64,000 nucleotides of DNA from Streptomyces sp. NBC_00078 (GCF_026343335.1 NZ_JAPELX010000001.1:8494001-8558000); one strand, 5' to 3'. Counted from the first letter of the stretch, positions 51,070-60,832 are shown. A program made the numbers and translations. The notes: generated by a model from the sequence alone, not told the origin.

Positions 51070-52017
51070 GTGGCTTCCGCAATCCCCCGGGCGGGCCGTG
51101 TCGAGGTCGCTGACGGCTGTCATGCCTGGCTGCCGAGCCGGGGTGGCTGGGGCATGAGCAACGCCGGGCTGGTCGTCGGACGGGGTGCATCGCTGCTCAT
51201 CGACACCCTCTACGACCTGCGGCTCACCGGAGAGATGCTCGACGCGTTGGCTCCCGTGACCGCCGACGCCCCCATCTCGACCGTCGTCAACACCCATGGC
51301 AACGGCGACCACTGGTTCGGCAACCAGCTCGTGGCGCATGCCGAGATCATCGCGGCCCGTGGCTCACTGGCCGACATGCGACAGGTGGGGCCGGCCGAGA
51401 TGCGGCAACTGACCGCCGCCCCGGATCTCACCGGACGCTTCGCCCGCCGGATCTTCGGCTCCTTCGACCATGCCGCCATCGAACCCGTCCTCCCGGGCCG
51501 AGTGTTCGACGGGGAGCTGGCGCTGGACGTCGGCGGCACGGAGATCCGCCTGATCGACGTGGGCCCCGCGCACAGCGTCGGCGACACGATCGTCCATGCG
51601 CCACGGGCCCGTGTCGTCTACACCGGTGACATCGTGTTCGCCGGCGCCACCCCCGTCGTATGGCACGGGCCGTTCGACAACTGGCTCGCCGCCTGCGATC
51701 TGCTTCTCGGCCTCGACGCCGACACCATCGTGCCCGGACACGGTCCGGTCACCACCAAGAAGGCAGTCCAGAAGGTCCGCGACTACCTCGAATTCGTCCA
51801 CGAGCAGGCCGCCACCCGGTTCAAGGCCGGCATGCCGGTCATGGACGCCGCACGCGACATCCGCCTCGGCCGCTTCGCCGACTTGGACGAGAGCGAACGG
51901 CTCGCCGTCAACGTGCACACCGTCTACCAGGAGCTCGACCCCTCCCTGCCGCCGCTCGACGGCCCCGGCCTGTTCGGCCGCATGGCCGAACTCGCCTGCG
52001 CCCACACCGCCTTCTGA
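51070..52017 (+). CDS. metallo-beta-lactamase fold hydrolase
   Basis: 315 residues. The dinuclear metal site is complete: HGNGDHWFGN (His76, Asp80, His81), AHSVGDTIVH, YTGDIVF and PGHGPVTTK. It is of the cyclase-like group that hydrolyses esters, lactones or thioesters, not drugs in particular. GTG start with RBS GGAGG 4 nt upstream. First gene of a plus-strand operon with an MFS transporter and a FAH-family enzyme, repressed by the divergent TetR. Confidence 0.88.
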   Translation: MASAIPRAGRVEVADGCHAWLPSRGGWGMSNAGLVVGRGASLLIDTLYDLRLTGEMLDALAPVTADAPISTVVNTHGNGDHWFGNQLVAHAEIIAARGSLADMRQVGPAEMRQLTAAPDLTGRFARRIFGSFDHAAIEPVLPGRVFDGELALDVGGTEIRLIDVGPAHSVGDTIVHAPRARVVYTGDIVFAGATPVVWHGPFDNWLAACDLLLGLDADTIVPGHGPVTTKKAVQKVRDYLEFVHEQAATRFKAGMPVMDAARDIRLGRFADLDESERLAVNVHTVYQELDPSLPPLDGPGLFGRMAELACAHTAF

Positions 52018-52071
52018 GCCGCCGGTAATTCCCCGGACCGCCCCGTCCCCTGACCATCCCAAGGAGGAGAC

Positions 52072-53685
52072 ATGGTCTCCAGCCCCGCCTACGACGCACC
52101 CGCCAACCCGTCGGCCGCTCCGACGACCCGGCACACCGCGACGATCGTCGCCGGCTGCCTCGCTGTGTGCCTGGCCCAGATCGGCCTGGTGCTGCCCGCC
52201 GCGATCAACGGCGTCATCCAGCGCTCGGTCCAGGCCTCTGGCGCCGAACTGACGTGGATCAGCGACGCGTTCCTCGTCCCGGCCGCCGTGCTCGCGCTGA
52301 CCTTCGGTGTCCTCGGTGACCTGTACGGACGTAAGAAACTGCTGGTGGGTGGTGCGATGCTGGTCGCCGTCGGGTACGCGGTCTCGGCGACCTCCCATTC
52401 CGCGGCGCAGCTGATCACCGGGCAGGCGCTCTCGGGTATCGGCGCCGCCGCGCTCTTCCCCGCCTCGCTGGCCGTGATCACCGCGAGTTCACCGACGCCC
52501 GCCGCCCGGGCCCGCGCGCTCGCCTCGTGGACCACCGCCCTGTCCCTCGGCGCGTTCATCGCCCCGCTGCTCTCCGGCACGATCGTCGAACACGCCTCCT
52601 TCCGCTGGGCGTTCGCCGCCACCGGACTGCTCGCGCTCGTCGCGGCGGCAGCGGCGTGGCTCCTGACCGGCGAGTCCAGCGCCCCCGAGGGCCGCTCGCT
52701 GGACTGGCCGGGGCAGATCACCATCGCGCTGTCTCTGCTGGCCCTGCTGTACGGCATCATCCAGGGCCCTTCGGACGCCTGGAGCTCGGCGCCCGTCGTC
52801 CTCTCCTTCGCCACCGCGGCCGCCCTGCTCGGCGCCTTCATCTGGGCGGAGAGCCGCAGCGCCTCACCGATGCTGCGCCTGGAGCTGTTCCGCATCCCGG
52901 CCTTCGCCGCCTCTGCCGCGATGGCGGTCATCGGCATGTTCGGCTTCCTGGGCGGCGCGTACGACCTGAGCATCCGGCTCGGTGTCATCCAGCACAAGAG
53001 CCCGCTGGAGGCCGCGGTGCCCTTCCTGGTGATGCAGGGCATCACGCCGTTCATCTGGCCGCTCCTGGTCCGGCTGCTGCACCGGGTCGGTCCCGGCCCG
53101 ATGCTCGTCGCCGGCTTCGCGGCGCTGGCCGCCGCTCAGCTCTGGCTGCGCGAGGTGCCGATCCACGAGACCGGCCTGGTGCCCCTGCTCGGCCCGCTCG
53201 TTCTCAACGGTGTCGGCTTCGGCCTGGTCGTCGCCGCCATCACCGCCGCCGCCGTCAACGTCGTACCGCCGAGTCTGACCGGCATGGCCAGCGCCACCAC
53301 CAGCCTCGTCCGCGACCTTGGCCAGACCCTCGGCCCGGCTCTCGTCGGCGCCGTCGCCCTCGGCATGGCCACCAACAAGCTGACGGACAGCCTCGCGGGC
53401 GCGGGACTCACGCCCGCCGAACACGGAACAGCCGCAGCCATCCTCGACGCGGGCGGACCCATCGCCCTGCACACCGCCCAACTCGGCCCGCTCAGCGCCA
53501 AACTCGCCCCGCTCACCCAACGGGCTCTCACCGACGGCTACAACAACGGACTCGTCCTCACCGCGATCGCCTGCGTGGTCGCCGCCGCGATCGCCGCCGT
53601 CTTCCTGGGCATCCGCACCGGTGGCGACAGCGCCTCCGAGAAGACCGAAGCACCGGTCACCGAACCCGAAGGGATTCGAGCGTGA
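52072..53685 (+). CDS. MFS transporter, 14-span DHA2 type
   Basis: 537 residues with about fourteen hydrophobic spans, inner membrane. The loop motif GVLGDLYGRKKLLVGG near 83-98 and the antiporter-type motif GQALSGIGAAALFPASLAVI near 122-141 mark the drug:H+ antiporter 2 family (SmvA/EmrB-like). RBS GGAGG. Its stop overlaps the GTG of the FAH gene (GTGA). In this operon it may move the substrate of the two hydrolases rather than a drug. Confidence 0.9.
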   Translation: MVSSPAYDAPANPSAAPTTRHTATIVAGCLAVCLAQIGLVLPAAINGVIQRSVQASGAELTWISDAFLVPAAVLALTFGVLGDLYGRKKLLVGGAMLVAVGYAVSATSHSAAQLITGQALSGIGAAALFPASLAVITASSPTPAARARALASWTTALSLGAFIAPLLSGTIVEHASFRWAFAATGLLALVAAAAAWLLTGESSAPEGRSLDWPGQITIALSLLALLYGIIQGPSDAWSSAPVVLSFATAAALLGAFIWAESRSASPMLRLELFRIPAFAASAAMAVIGMFGFLGGAYDLSIRLGVIQHKSPLEAAVPFLVMQGITPFIWPLLVRLLHRVGPGPMLVAGFAALAAAQLWLREVPIHETGLVPLLGPLVLNGVGFGLVVAAITAAAVNVVPPSLTGMASATTSLVRDLGQTLGPALVGAVALGMATNKLTDSLAGAGLTPAEHGTAAAILDAGGPIALHTAQLGPLSAKLAPLTQRALTDGYNNGLVLTAIACVVAAAIAAVFLGIRTGGDSASEKTEAPVTEPEGIRA

Positions 53686-54626
53686 AGTACGCGACCTTCC
53701 GCCACGACCGGCAGCAGCACTCCGGAGTCGTGATCGACGACCAGGTCCATCCCTTCGAACCCGGCGTCGTTCTGCTGGACCTCATCGAAGCCGGCGAGAG
53801 CGAACTGCGTGCGGCCGGCGCCCGGGCCTTGACCAGATCGCGGCCCTTCTCCCTTGCCACGGTCCGGCTGCTGCCACCGCTCCAGCCGCCGACCGTACGG
53901 GACTTCATGACCTTCGAAGGCCATGTCGCAGGCGTCGCGCAGGGATACGGCGACACCGTGCCCGAGGAGTGGTACACCCAGCCCGCGTTCTACTTCACCA
54001 ATCCCTACGCGATGACCGGCGCCTTCGACGACGTACCAGTTCCGCCCGGCTGCCGCCGCTTCGACTTCGAACTGGAGGTGGCCGCCGTCATCGGACGAGC
54101 CGGGCGGGACCTGACCTCCGAGCAGGCACGCGAGCACATCATCGGCTACACCCTCATGAACGACTGGTCCGCCCGCGATCTGCAGGGCCAGGAGATGAAG
54201 GTCAAACTCGGCCCGGCCAAGGGCAAGGACACGGCCACCACCCTCGGCCCCTGGCTGGTCACCGCCGACGAACTCGAGCCCCACCGCGACACCGACGGCT
54301 TCCTGGACCTCATACTCACGGTGGACGTCAACGGTGAGACAGTCGGACGGGACACCCTGGCCAACATGGCCTGGACGTTCGAGGAGATGGTCGCCTACGC
54401 CTCCCGAGGCACCTGGGTCCGCCCCGGCGACGTCCTGGGCTCAGGCACCTGCGGGAACGGCGGATGCCTGGCCGAACTCTGGGGCCGCAACCGCGTGTTC
54501 GAACCACCGCCCCTGACGCCTGGCGACACGGTCACCATCATGGCCGAGGGACTCGGCAGCCTCAGCAACACGGTGGTCGAGGGGGTGGAACCCGTGCCCA
54601 TAGCCTCGGCCCGCCGCAGGTTGTGA
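53682..54626 (+). CDS. fumarylacetoacetate hydrolase family protein
   Basis: 314 residues. The metal-binding acidic pair FDFELEVAAVIG (Glu130, Glu132) and Asp of NDWSARDLQGQEMKV (about 164), plus GPAKGKDTATTLGPWLVT, are intact. Family members cleave or hydrate C-C bonds in aromatic degradation intermediates (FAH, HpcE, MhpD) or decarboxylate oxaloacetate. Translationally coupled to the MFS gene. With the MBL hydrolase it suggests stepwise breakdown of an imported ring-derived acid or lactone. Confidence 0.88.
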   Translation: MKYATFRHDRQQHSGVVIDDQVHPFEPGVVLLDLIEAGESELRAAGARALTRSRPFSLATVRLLPPLQPPTVRDFMTFEGHVAGVAQGYGDTVPEEWYTQPAFYFTNPYAMTGAFDDVPVPPGCRRFDFELEVAAVIGRAGRDLTSEQAREHIIGYTLMNDWSARDLQGQEMKVKLGPAKGKDTATTLGPWLVTADELEPHRDTDGFLDLILTVDVNGETVGRDTLANMAWTFEEMVAYASRGTWVRPGDVLGSGTCGNGGCLAELWGRNRVFEPPPLTPGDTVTIMAEGLGSLSNTVVEGVEPVPIASARRRL

Positions 54627-55120
54627 GGCCTCGCGGCGCATGAGCCGGTCCCGACGCGCCGCGTCCCTCACCTCCTCCCGGCGAAGGGCTGTGGTGTCGT
54701 GGAATCCGTGGCTGCCGGCATGCGCAAGAGCGTCCGACAACCCACGGGACCGTGCCTGGCGTGCCGGTCATATGGTGCCGGGTGTGGAATCGACCTGGGT
54801 CATCCGTGCGCGATGCCGCGGCCGAAGCCACGACTGGATCCGGGCCGTCGACAGGACGAGCGCCCGGTCCGTCTACCGTGCGGTCGTGGGCCGAACCGCC
54901 GAACGAGGGGACGGGAAACCGGGCCGTAGCCGCCTCCCGGACGCCCTTCCCGCCGGAGGAGAAGGCAGGCGGCGAGGACACGGCAGCGGTTGACGTCCGG
55001 CCTCGTGAGGCGCTGGTGTACGGGGACATGCGGGTCGGCGCGCCGGTGCTCTTGGTCACCGCCTCCCCTGGCCGGCGTCGGCGGTGCTGCGGTCCGGACC
55101 GCTTCGGCTCCCGTTGGGCC
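54627..55120. other. intergenic stretch, no supported gene
   Basis: About 490 bp. Frames on both strands are open because of base composition but show no motifs, signals or starts. The right part may be decayed sequence of the galactose-oxidase gene that follows. Confidence 0.4.
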
Positions 55121-55491
55121 AGCGTGCTGGCCAAGACCCGGCCCGGGGTGTTCGAGCAGCGCCTGGAGATCTACACCCCGCCGTACCTGCGACTCGCGGC
55201 CCACACTGACCGGCGGCCCGAAAACCGTCAGCCTGGGCGGAACGGCAACCTTCTCCACCAAATACGCGTCGGTCATCAAGACGGCGCGACTGATCCGCCC
55301 AGCTCCACCACGCACGTCACCGACGTCGAACAGCGCTCCATCGCCCTCGCCTTCAAGAAGACGAAGGACGGCAAGGGCATCCAGGTCACCGTCCCGAAGA
55401 ACCGCGACCTGGTCCCGGCCGGCTGGTACATGCTGTTCGTCACCGACGACCAGGGAACACCGTCCAAGGCGCTGTGGGTGCGCGTGCCCTA
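55121..55491 (+). pseudogene. galactose oxidase/GlxA-like remnant (C-terminal DUF1929 domain)
   Basis: KTRPGVFEQRLEIYTPPYL, then in a second frame GPKTVSLGGTATFSTKYASV and IKTARLIRP, then back in the first frame STTHVTDVEQRSIALAFKK and PAGWYMLFVTDDQGTPSKAL to a stop at 55489-55491. This is the end domain of galactose oxidase-like copper radical oxidases; the Kelch propeller with the copper site is absent, and two frameshifts are present. Confidence 0.85.
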
Positions 55492-55801
55492 GCCGGTCGT
55501 GCCGAGGGCCTGTTTGAGCGGGCCAAGGGCATCCCCACCCACGGCAACCAGCGCTCGGAGTGGGAAGCGGGCTGCCACTGTAGCGGGGCGGATCCGGGGG
55601 GGCGACCGGGCGGCGGTCGCCGGTGATCCAGGCGGCGGGCTCGTGGATGAGGACCTGGGTGGGGGCGCGCGCCGAGTCCATGACAGCTTCGGCGTGGGCG
55701 TCCTCGGTGCCCATGAGAGCGTCGATGAGCCGTTTGCCGAGTCGCTGCTGTTGTGCCGGGTCGAGGGCGCGTGCGGGGACGAAGACTTCGATGACAATCA
55801 T
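55489..55801 (-). pseudogene. tautomerase-like small protein, probably frameshifted
   Basis: Reads MIVIEVFVPARALDPAQQQ, then VLIHEPAAWITGDRRPVAPP, which resembles tautomerase-superfamily or stress-induced small proteins. After about residue 75 the frame turns to low-complexity sequence, whereas the next frame continues as VAARFPLRALVAVGGDALG to a stop at 55489, overlapping the galactose-oxidase stop. A frameshift near 55590 is the simplest explanation. Sequencing error cannot be excluded. Confidence 0.45.
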
Positions 55802-55906
55802 GGTTTCATGCTTGTCACGCGGGCCGTGGTAGTCGTCGTACGGCAGAAGCGGATCGGGTTACTCCGAGGGGAGCGGCCGGCTGCTGCGGCGGGAGTTCTA
55901 CCCTTC

Positions 55907-56693
55907 TCAGCCACCGGTGCGCGTGCGGTTGCGGGTCCTGATCCGGAAGATCACCAGCCCGATCGCGGTGAAGGCGGCCGCCCAGGCCAGACCGAGTGCG
56001 AGGTGGCTCCACAGTGCGGTGTGGCCGAAGGAGCCGCCGACGGCGAACTGCATCGGCCCGAAGGAGGGAAACCATTCCAGGACGGGCTTGTTGGCCAGGG
56101 GGTTGCCCAGTGGATTCTGCAGGAAGGTGTCCATCAGTCCGCCCATGATGATCAGGAAGAAGCCCTCCAGGTCGTGCTTGACCAGGACGCCGAGGAGCAG
56201 GCCGAGGGCACCGTAGGTGAGCGCGATGGCGGTGAAGCCGGCGAGCACGGCGAACCAGCCGCCGGGACCCGGTTGCCAGAAGGGCAGCATCGCGAGCGCG
56301 GTGTACAGGGCGATCGCCCCCGCGACCAGGGCGACGGCAAGGGACTTGGCGCCGATGAGCGTGGACTGCCGGTATCCGGCGAAGACCAGGCGCCGGTCGA
56401 AGACGAGGGCCTTGCGGACGGCGTCGAAGACGACGAACCCGGCGATCATCGTGACCGAGTTGAGTCCGGCCGAGATCAGCGTCAGGTGGCTGCCGTCCAC
56501 GTGCAGGACGTCACCGGTGGCGTACAGCTTGAAGTCCAGTGGTGTGTGTCCGGCCAGGGCGTCCATGATCAGGTACCAGACGGGGACGAAGAGGACCAGG
56601 AGCAGTGCGGCGAGCCGGTTGCGGGTCTGGTCGCGTACGCAGAACCGCAGAGCGGTGGGGAACTGCCGGTACAACGGCCTGAGTTGGAGTGCG

Positions 56694-56707
<14 letters not shown>
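55907..56707 (-). CDS. ABC transporter permease
   Basis: 266 residues with six hydrophobic spans (for instance LAALLLVLFVPVWYLIMDAL near 33-52 and LTYGALGLLLGVLVKHDLEG), typical of ABC-2-like exporter permeases that work with a separate ATPase. It overlaps the ATPase gene by 14 bp. Substrate unknown; with the local TetR it forms a small regulated efflux operon. Confidence 0.85.
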
Positions 56708-57353
<646 letters not shown>

Positions 57354-57364
57354 GCGCAGCCTCC

Positions 57365-58009
57365 CTAGGGTGCGTCTCCTGGTGGTTCCGGTGGTTCCGC
57401 GTTCAGTCCGCCCGCGTAGATGCTGAGCGTCTCCCGGGCCCAGCGCGTCATCCCGTCCGTCGACAGTGGGTCCGTGCCGAGGACTTCGGTGAGACGGTCG
57501 CGCAGCAGGAACAGGGCCAGGTCGTTCGCGAGGAGCAGGGCGGCGCGCACCGCCGGGTCCCGCCCGGAGGAGGCCAGTCCGGCTGCCGCCAGCCCGTCCA
57601 ACGCGGCCCTGCTCAGGTCGTACAACCGCCGGAACAGCAGCCGTGCGGCCTCCGTCTTGGACAGCAGGAGTCGGCGCAGGTAGCTGGGCAGCGGTGAGTC
57701 ATCGGGGAGATGCCGCGCGAACATTTCGCTCAGTGAGCTCGCCCCGGCCCCGGGGTCGAGCAGCTCGGCGCGGCCCTCACCGGTCAGCTCGCCGAGCATG
57801 GCCTCGAAGACGTCCAGGACGTACTGGTCGACCTCCTGGCGCAGGCCCTCCTTCGACCCGAAGTGGTGCACGACCAGCCCCGGCGAGACGCCGGCGGCAG
57901 CGGCGATCTGCCGCATTGTGACCGCCTCCGGCCCGCTTGCGGCGAACAGGCGCAGGGTCTCGTCACGGATGACCGCGCGGGTGGTCCGGTCGTCGCGGAT
58001 TGAACGCAT
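57365..58009 (-). CDS. TetR-family regulator of the ABC operon
   Basis: 214 residues. Helix-turn-helix LFAASGPEAVTMRQIAAAAGVSPGLVVHHFGSKEGL at about 21-56, then a helical ligand domain. First gene of the TetR-ATPase-permease operon. AACGAGCGTT (58023-58032, arms AACG and CGTT) just upstream of the ATG is a candidate operator. Confidence 0.9.
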   Translation of the reverse strand: MRSIRDDRTTRAVIRDETLRLFAASGPEAVTMRQIAAAAGVSPGLVVHHFGSKEGLRQEVDQYVLDVFEAMLGELTGEGRAELLDPGAGASSLSEMFARHLPDDSPLPSYLRRLLLSKTEAARLLFRRLYDLSRAALDGLAAAGLASSGRDPAVRAALLLANDLALFLLRDRLTEVLGTDPLSTDGMTRWARETLSIYAGGLNAEPPEPPGDAP

Positions 58010-58022
58010 GTACAGAATACTA

Positions 58023-58032
58023 AACGAGCGTT
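58023..58032. promoter_or_regulatory. AACG-N2-CGTT candidate TetR operator
   Basis: Short dyad 13 bp upstream of the TetR start codon within AT-richer promoter sequence (GTACAGAATACTAAACG). Confidence 0.4.
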
Positions 58033-58082
58033 CAAGCGCTGTCCAGAGGTGGACGCCGGGCACCTTCCGCCTTCGGCACACA

Positions 58083-58628
58083 TCACCCGGTTCGGGCCCT
58101 CGGCGGGAGCGTGCCGGAGGAGGTCGGCGCGGACGGTGATTCGCTCTCCGTGGGCACGCCGTCCGGTAGTACCTCTTCGGACTGCTGTGAGGTGGCACCT
58201 GTGGGCGTGCCGCCGGGGGCACCCGAACGGCTGGACGCATAGGACAGGGCCCCGACGGCCACGAGCAGCACGGCGACCGTTGCGAGGATGCGGCCCGCCC
58301 GTCGCAACCGGGCCGGGCCGGCCATGTCCCGCCATGCCGGGCCGGGCAGCGGATCGTCCGGCTGCCACGCCTCGCCCACCGCATCGAATGATGCCGGTGG
58401 GGGTTCGACGGACGCGTTTCCTCGCTGCTCCTGCCGCATGCTGTGTGATTCCGCCGGATCGGGACGGCTCCCCACTGCTCGTTCCCGTGCGGAGAGTTCC
58501 CTGGGCGCGGAGGCCCGGATGGCCTGTTCGGTGTCGCCGAGAAACCTCCGCCATACGGCGTCCGGGATGGACGGAACACCGCCCCCCTCGTCCGGTGATC
58601 CGCCCTGGCCTGGGTCTTCAGCGGCCAC
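58083..58628 (-). CDS. single-span hypothetical membrane protein
   Basis: 181 residues. The N-terminal motif VPSIPDAVWRRFLGDTEQAI, then RASAPRELSARERAV, is shared by a Streptomyces family of unknown role. One hydrophobic span near 122-142 (ILATVAVLLVAVGALSYASS) is followed by a Ser/Thr/Pro/Gly-rich external tail. Start GTG 58628 with AGGAGG nine nt upstream is preferred to ATG 58649. Confidence 0.7.
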   Translation of the reverse strand: MAAEDPGQGGSPDEGGGVPSIPDAVWRRFLGDTEQAIRASAPRELSARERAVGSRPDPAESHSMRQEQRGNASVEPPPASFDAVGEAWQPDDPLPGPAWRDMAGPARLRRAGRILATVAVLLVAVGALSYASSRSGAPGGTPTGATSQQSEEVLPDGVPTESESPSAPTSSGTLPPRARTG

Positions 58629-58839
58629 GGTCCCTGTCCTCCTCGGCATTCGCCGACCGCGTCCATTCTGCGGACCGCGGCGGACTGCACGGATCGGCGG
58701 AGACGAAGTGGAACGCGCGCGTCTCCGAGAACCGAGCGGTGGGAGACCTGTCGGCGGCCGGCGCGTCGCCCCCACTCCCGATAGCGTGCCGATCACTCCT
58801 GGGCGCTGGGCGACACCGACCGCCGACTCGGCCCCACGA

Positions 58840-58863
58840 GTGCAAGTTTTGCACAGTGCAAAA
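58840..58863. promoter_or_regulatory. overlapping TTGCAC dyads
   Basis: TTTTGCACAGTGCAAAA (58847-58863) is a perfect 17-bp odd palindrome; GTGCAA-GTT-TTGCAC (58840-58854) overlaps it. AT-rich in a GC-rich setting, about 210 bp upstream of the single-span protein gene and 60 bp past the nitroreductase stop. Likely a repressor operator; its owner is unknown. Confidence 0.6.
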
Positions 58864-58925
58864 TCTGATCGCCAGGGCTTTGGGGCGGTCTTGGTCTGGA
58901 GTTGAACCCGCGCAGTGCCGGAGCT

Positions 58926-59432
58926 TCACTGCAGCCGGTTTCCCGAGCCGGCGTCCAGGCGCACGAAGGGAAGGGCCCTGCCGGCCTCCCGGAACCCGCC
59001 GACGGTGCCGTCCGGCAGAAGCCCCATGAACCTGCACAGGCGGCGAGCGGTGCGCGGGTGCCGTCGGGCGTAGCGGGCCATGATCTCGGCGCCGTCGTCC
59101 TGGGTGAGGAAGTGGGCCGTGACGGCGTGGCGGCGGTTGCCCACCTCGATGAGAGTCTTCGGCTCGGCGCGCAGATTGCGGTACCAGGCAGCCTTCGGAC
59201 CGAAGCCGGACGCGATGATCCAGCTGCCGTCGGCCGGCTCGTGCTCCACCACCTCAAGAACCACGCGGCGGTCGAGTCCGGTGACGCGGCCGGTGTGATG
59301 CAGCAGGAGCAGCCGGCCGCCGAAGATCCATCCCAGCCCGCTGCGGAAGAGGAGTACCGGCAGGCGTGCGGCGAAACGCCGCCAGCCGACGGGGAGTCGG
59401 GGCCGGTCCGGTGCGGTCTGTCTGTGGGGCAT
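58926..59432 (-). CDS. F420-dependent nitroreductase family protein (Ddn-like)
   Basis: 168 residues, split beta-barrel. Motifs LLLHHTGRVTGLDRRVVLEVVE (about 40-61), IIASGFGPKAAWYRNLRAEP (about 73-92) and VTAHFLTQDDGAEIMARYARRHPRTA are those of Mycobacterium Ddn and relatives, which use deazaflavin F420 to reduce quinones or nitro compounds. Family length about 150. Monocistronic by context. Confidence 0.88.
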   Translation of the reverse strand: MPHRQTAPDRPRLPVGWRRFAARLPVLLFRSGLGWIFGGRLLLLHHTGRVTGLDRRVVLEVVEHEPADGSWIIASGFGPKAAWYRNLRAEPKTLIEVGNRRHAVTAHFLTQDDGAEIMARYARRHPRTARRLCRFMGLLPDGTVGGFREAGRALPFVRLDAGSGNRLQ

Positions 59433-59534
59433 CTTCGCCTTCCGACGTCGGACATGTCGGCTCTCGGCCTCTATTGGGTAAAGGGCTGGACCGAGAGTCC
59501 CTTCCTCACGGGAACCTTTGCATAGTCTAAATGC

Positions 59535-60075
59535 GGTGAGGGGTGCGGCCGCCGTGGTGCTCGGGGCCTTTCCGGGAGGCGGCGCACGATGAGCCCGACC
59601 TGGTGGGGCTGGGGGAGCGGCTGGAGCGCAGCGTGGCCCGGGAGCTGGAGGGGGAGAAGTTCGTCACCGCCGTGCTTGCCGAGATCGGTTCGGATCACGC
59701 GGTCGTGTTCCTCAACTACGGTCATCCTGCCCCCATGGTCGTACGCCGGCACGGCGGCGTCGACTTCCCGCAACCGGCCGCGTTCGCTCTTCCCCTGGGG
59801 CTGGGGGCCCACGGCGCCGATGGCCCGAAGCCCTATCGGGTGGACTTCGACCCCGGCGAGTGCTGCTGTACACCGACGGAGTCACCGAGGCGAGGGACGC
59901 GGACGGCTCCTTCTACCCTCTCGGCGACCGGGCGGACCTGCTCAAGGAGCCCGACGCCGGTCGCGCTTTGGAGGCGCTGCGCGAGGATCTGGTTTGCCAC
60001 GTCGCAGGGCCGCTCCATGACGATGCCGCGATGCTGCTGCGGTACCACGGTCATGGGGAAGGAAAATCTGTCTGA
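59535..60075 (+). pseudogene. SpoIIE-type PP2C phosphatase, truncated and frameshifted
   Basis: RGAAAVVLGAF, a shift near 59573, then REAAHDEPDLVGLGERLERS and EKFVTAVLAEIGSDHAVVFL with NYGHPAPMVVRRHG; a second shift near 59865, then RVLLYTDGVTEARDADGSFY to a stop at 60073-60075. This is the last about 175 residues of a SpoIIE/RsbU-like PP2C domain; the metal-binding start of the domain and any GAF/PAS domains are missing. Confidence 0.85.
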
Positions 60076-60123
60076 CCGCCCGGGGCTTCGAGGCGCCGTT
60101 GACCTGCAAAAACGCGTGGAGAA

Positions 60124-60303
60124 CCAGCTATGTTCTGGAACTGGATCGGACGGTCCCAGGAAGAGATCGAGCAGGCGCGCCAGGACTGGATGGAGGGCTC
60201 CCGGTTCGGGAGGTGAAGGGGTATGGCGGTGCTCCTCTGCGGGCCCCGAGCTGCGGGGGGCGGCTCTGAATCCGCGAGGAAGGGTTCGTTGACCTGCAGG
60301 GAT
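60124..60303 (+). pseudogene. pirin paralogue, C-terminal remnant
   Basis: ATG at 60130 opens 28 codons, MFWNWIGRSQEEIEQARQDW and MEGSRFGR, nearly identical to the end of the pirin at 28 kb; then a 1-nt deletion relative to that gene brings a stop at 60214-60216. DNA similarity continues to the shared GTTGACCTGCAGG after the pirin stop. GTTGACCTGCA occurs once more at about 60098. Confidence 0.85.
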
Positions 60304-60328
60304 GCCCACTTTTCGGTGTTTGCTCGGC

Positions 60329-60357
60329 GGGCGGTGGGCGGTGGGCGGCGGGCGGGG
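60329..60357 (+). repeat. GGGCGGY heptamer run, possible G-quadruplex
   Basis: Four GGGCGGY-type units in a row followed by GGGG. Short polyG repeat in the gap between the pirin remnant and the SHOCT gene. Confidence 0.5.
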
Positions 60358-60547
60358 CAGCGTGCCGCTTTTGATCGTTCGCTGTAAATCGGCTGGGACG
60401 GTTGCCGGCCGGGGTCGGGATAACTGGCGATTCCGCGGATTCTGACCTGGCGTGTGGTCGAGTCGGCTCGCCGGTGCGCAACGGCGGTTCTTCGTATGCT
60501 GCGGACAAGGCGGCTGCTCCGTCTCGGACATCCGCACCGGGCGCTGC

Positions 60548-60832
60548 TCAGGAGTTGAGGATCCTGCGCTTCTGCTCCTCGAATTCGGCCTCGGAGAGGA
60601 CATTCTGGTTCTTCAGCTCGCCGAGTTGCTTCAGCTGATCGATCTTGCTGGTCATGTCTTCGACCGGTGTGGTCGGCGGTGGCGCGGCGGAGGGCGCCGG
60701 CTCCGGCGGCGCCTGTTGATACTCCTGCTGGGCCCATCGCCCCTGCTGGCGGCGCGACACGCGGTTCGACACGGCGGTCGCCGTTCCGGCCACTACGGCT
60801 GTGCGGGCAACCCCGCGGAGGAGACCTGGCAC
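60548..60832 (-). CDS. SHOCT domain protein
   Basis: 94 residues. C-terminal SHOCT helix pair: LKQLGELKNQNVLSEAEFEE then QKRRIL (about 67-93), a short oligomerisation or protein-contact motif. The N-terminus is hydrophobic (LLRGVARTAVVAGTATAVS) and may bind the membrane; a Gln/Pro/Ala linker separates the two. Start GTG 60832 with AAAGGAA upstream. Divergent from the DUF7144 gene. Confidence 0.82.
   Translation of the reverse strand: MPGLLRGVARTAVVAGTATAVSNRVSRRQQGRWAQQEYQQAPPEPAPSAAPPPTTPVEDMTSKIDQLKQLGELKNQNVLSEAEFEEQKRRILNS

Noticed and set aside
52527..54626. A 699-codon frame ending in the FAH protein
   Set aside because: The first part lies inside the MFS gene in the wrong frame; GTG 53682 in the GTGA overlap is the real start.
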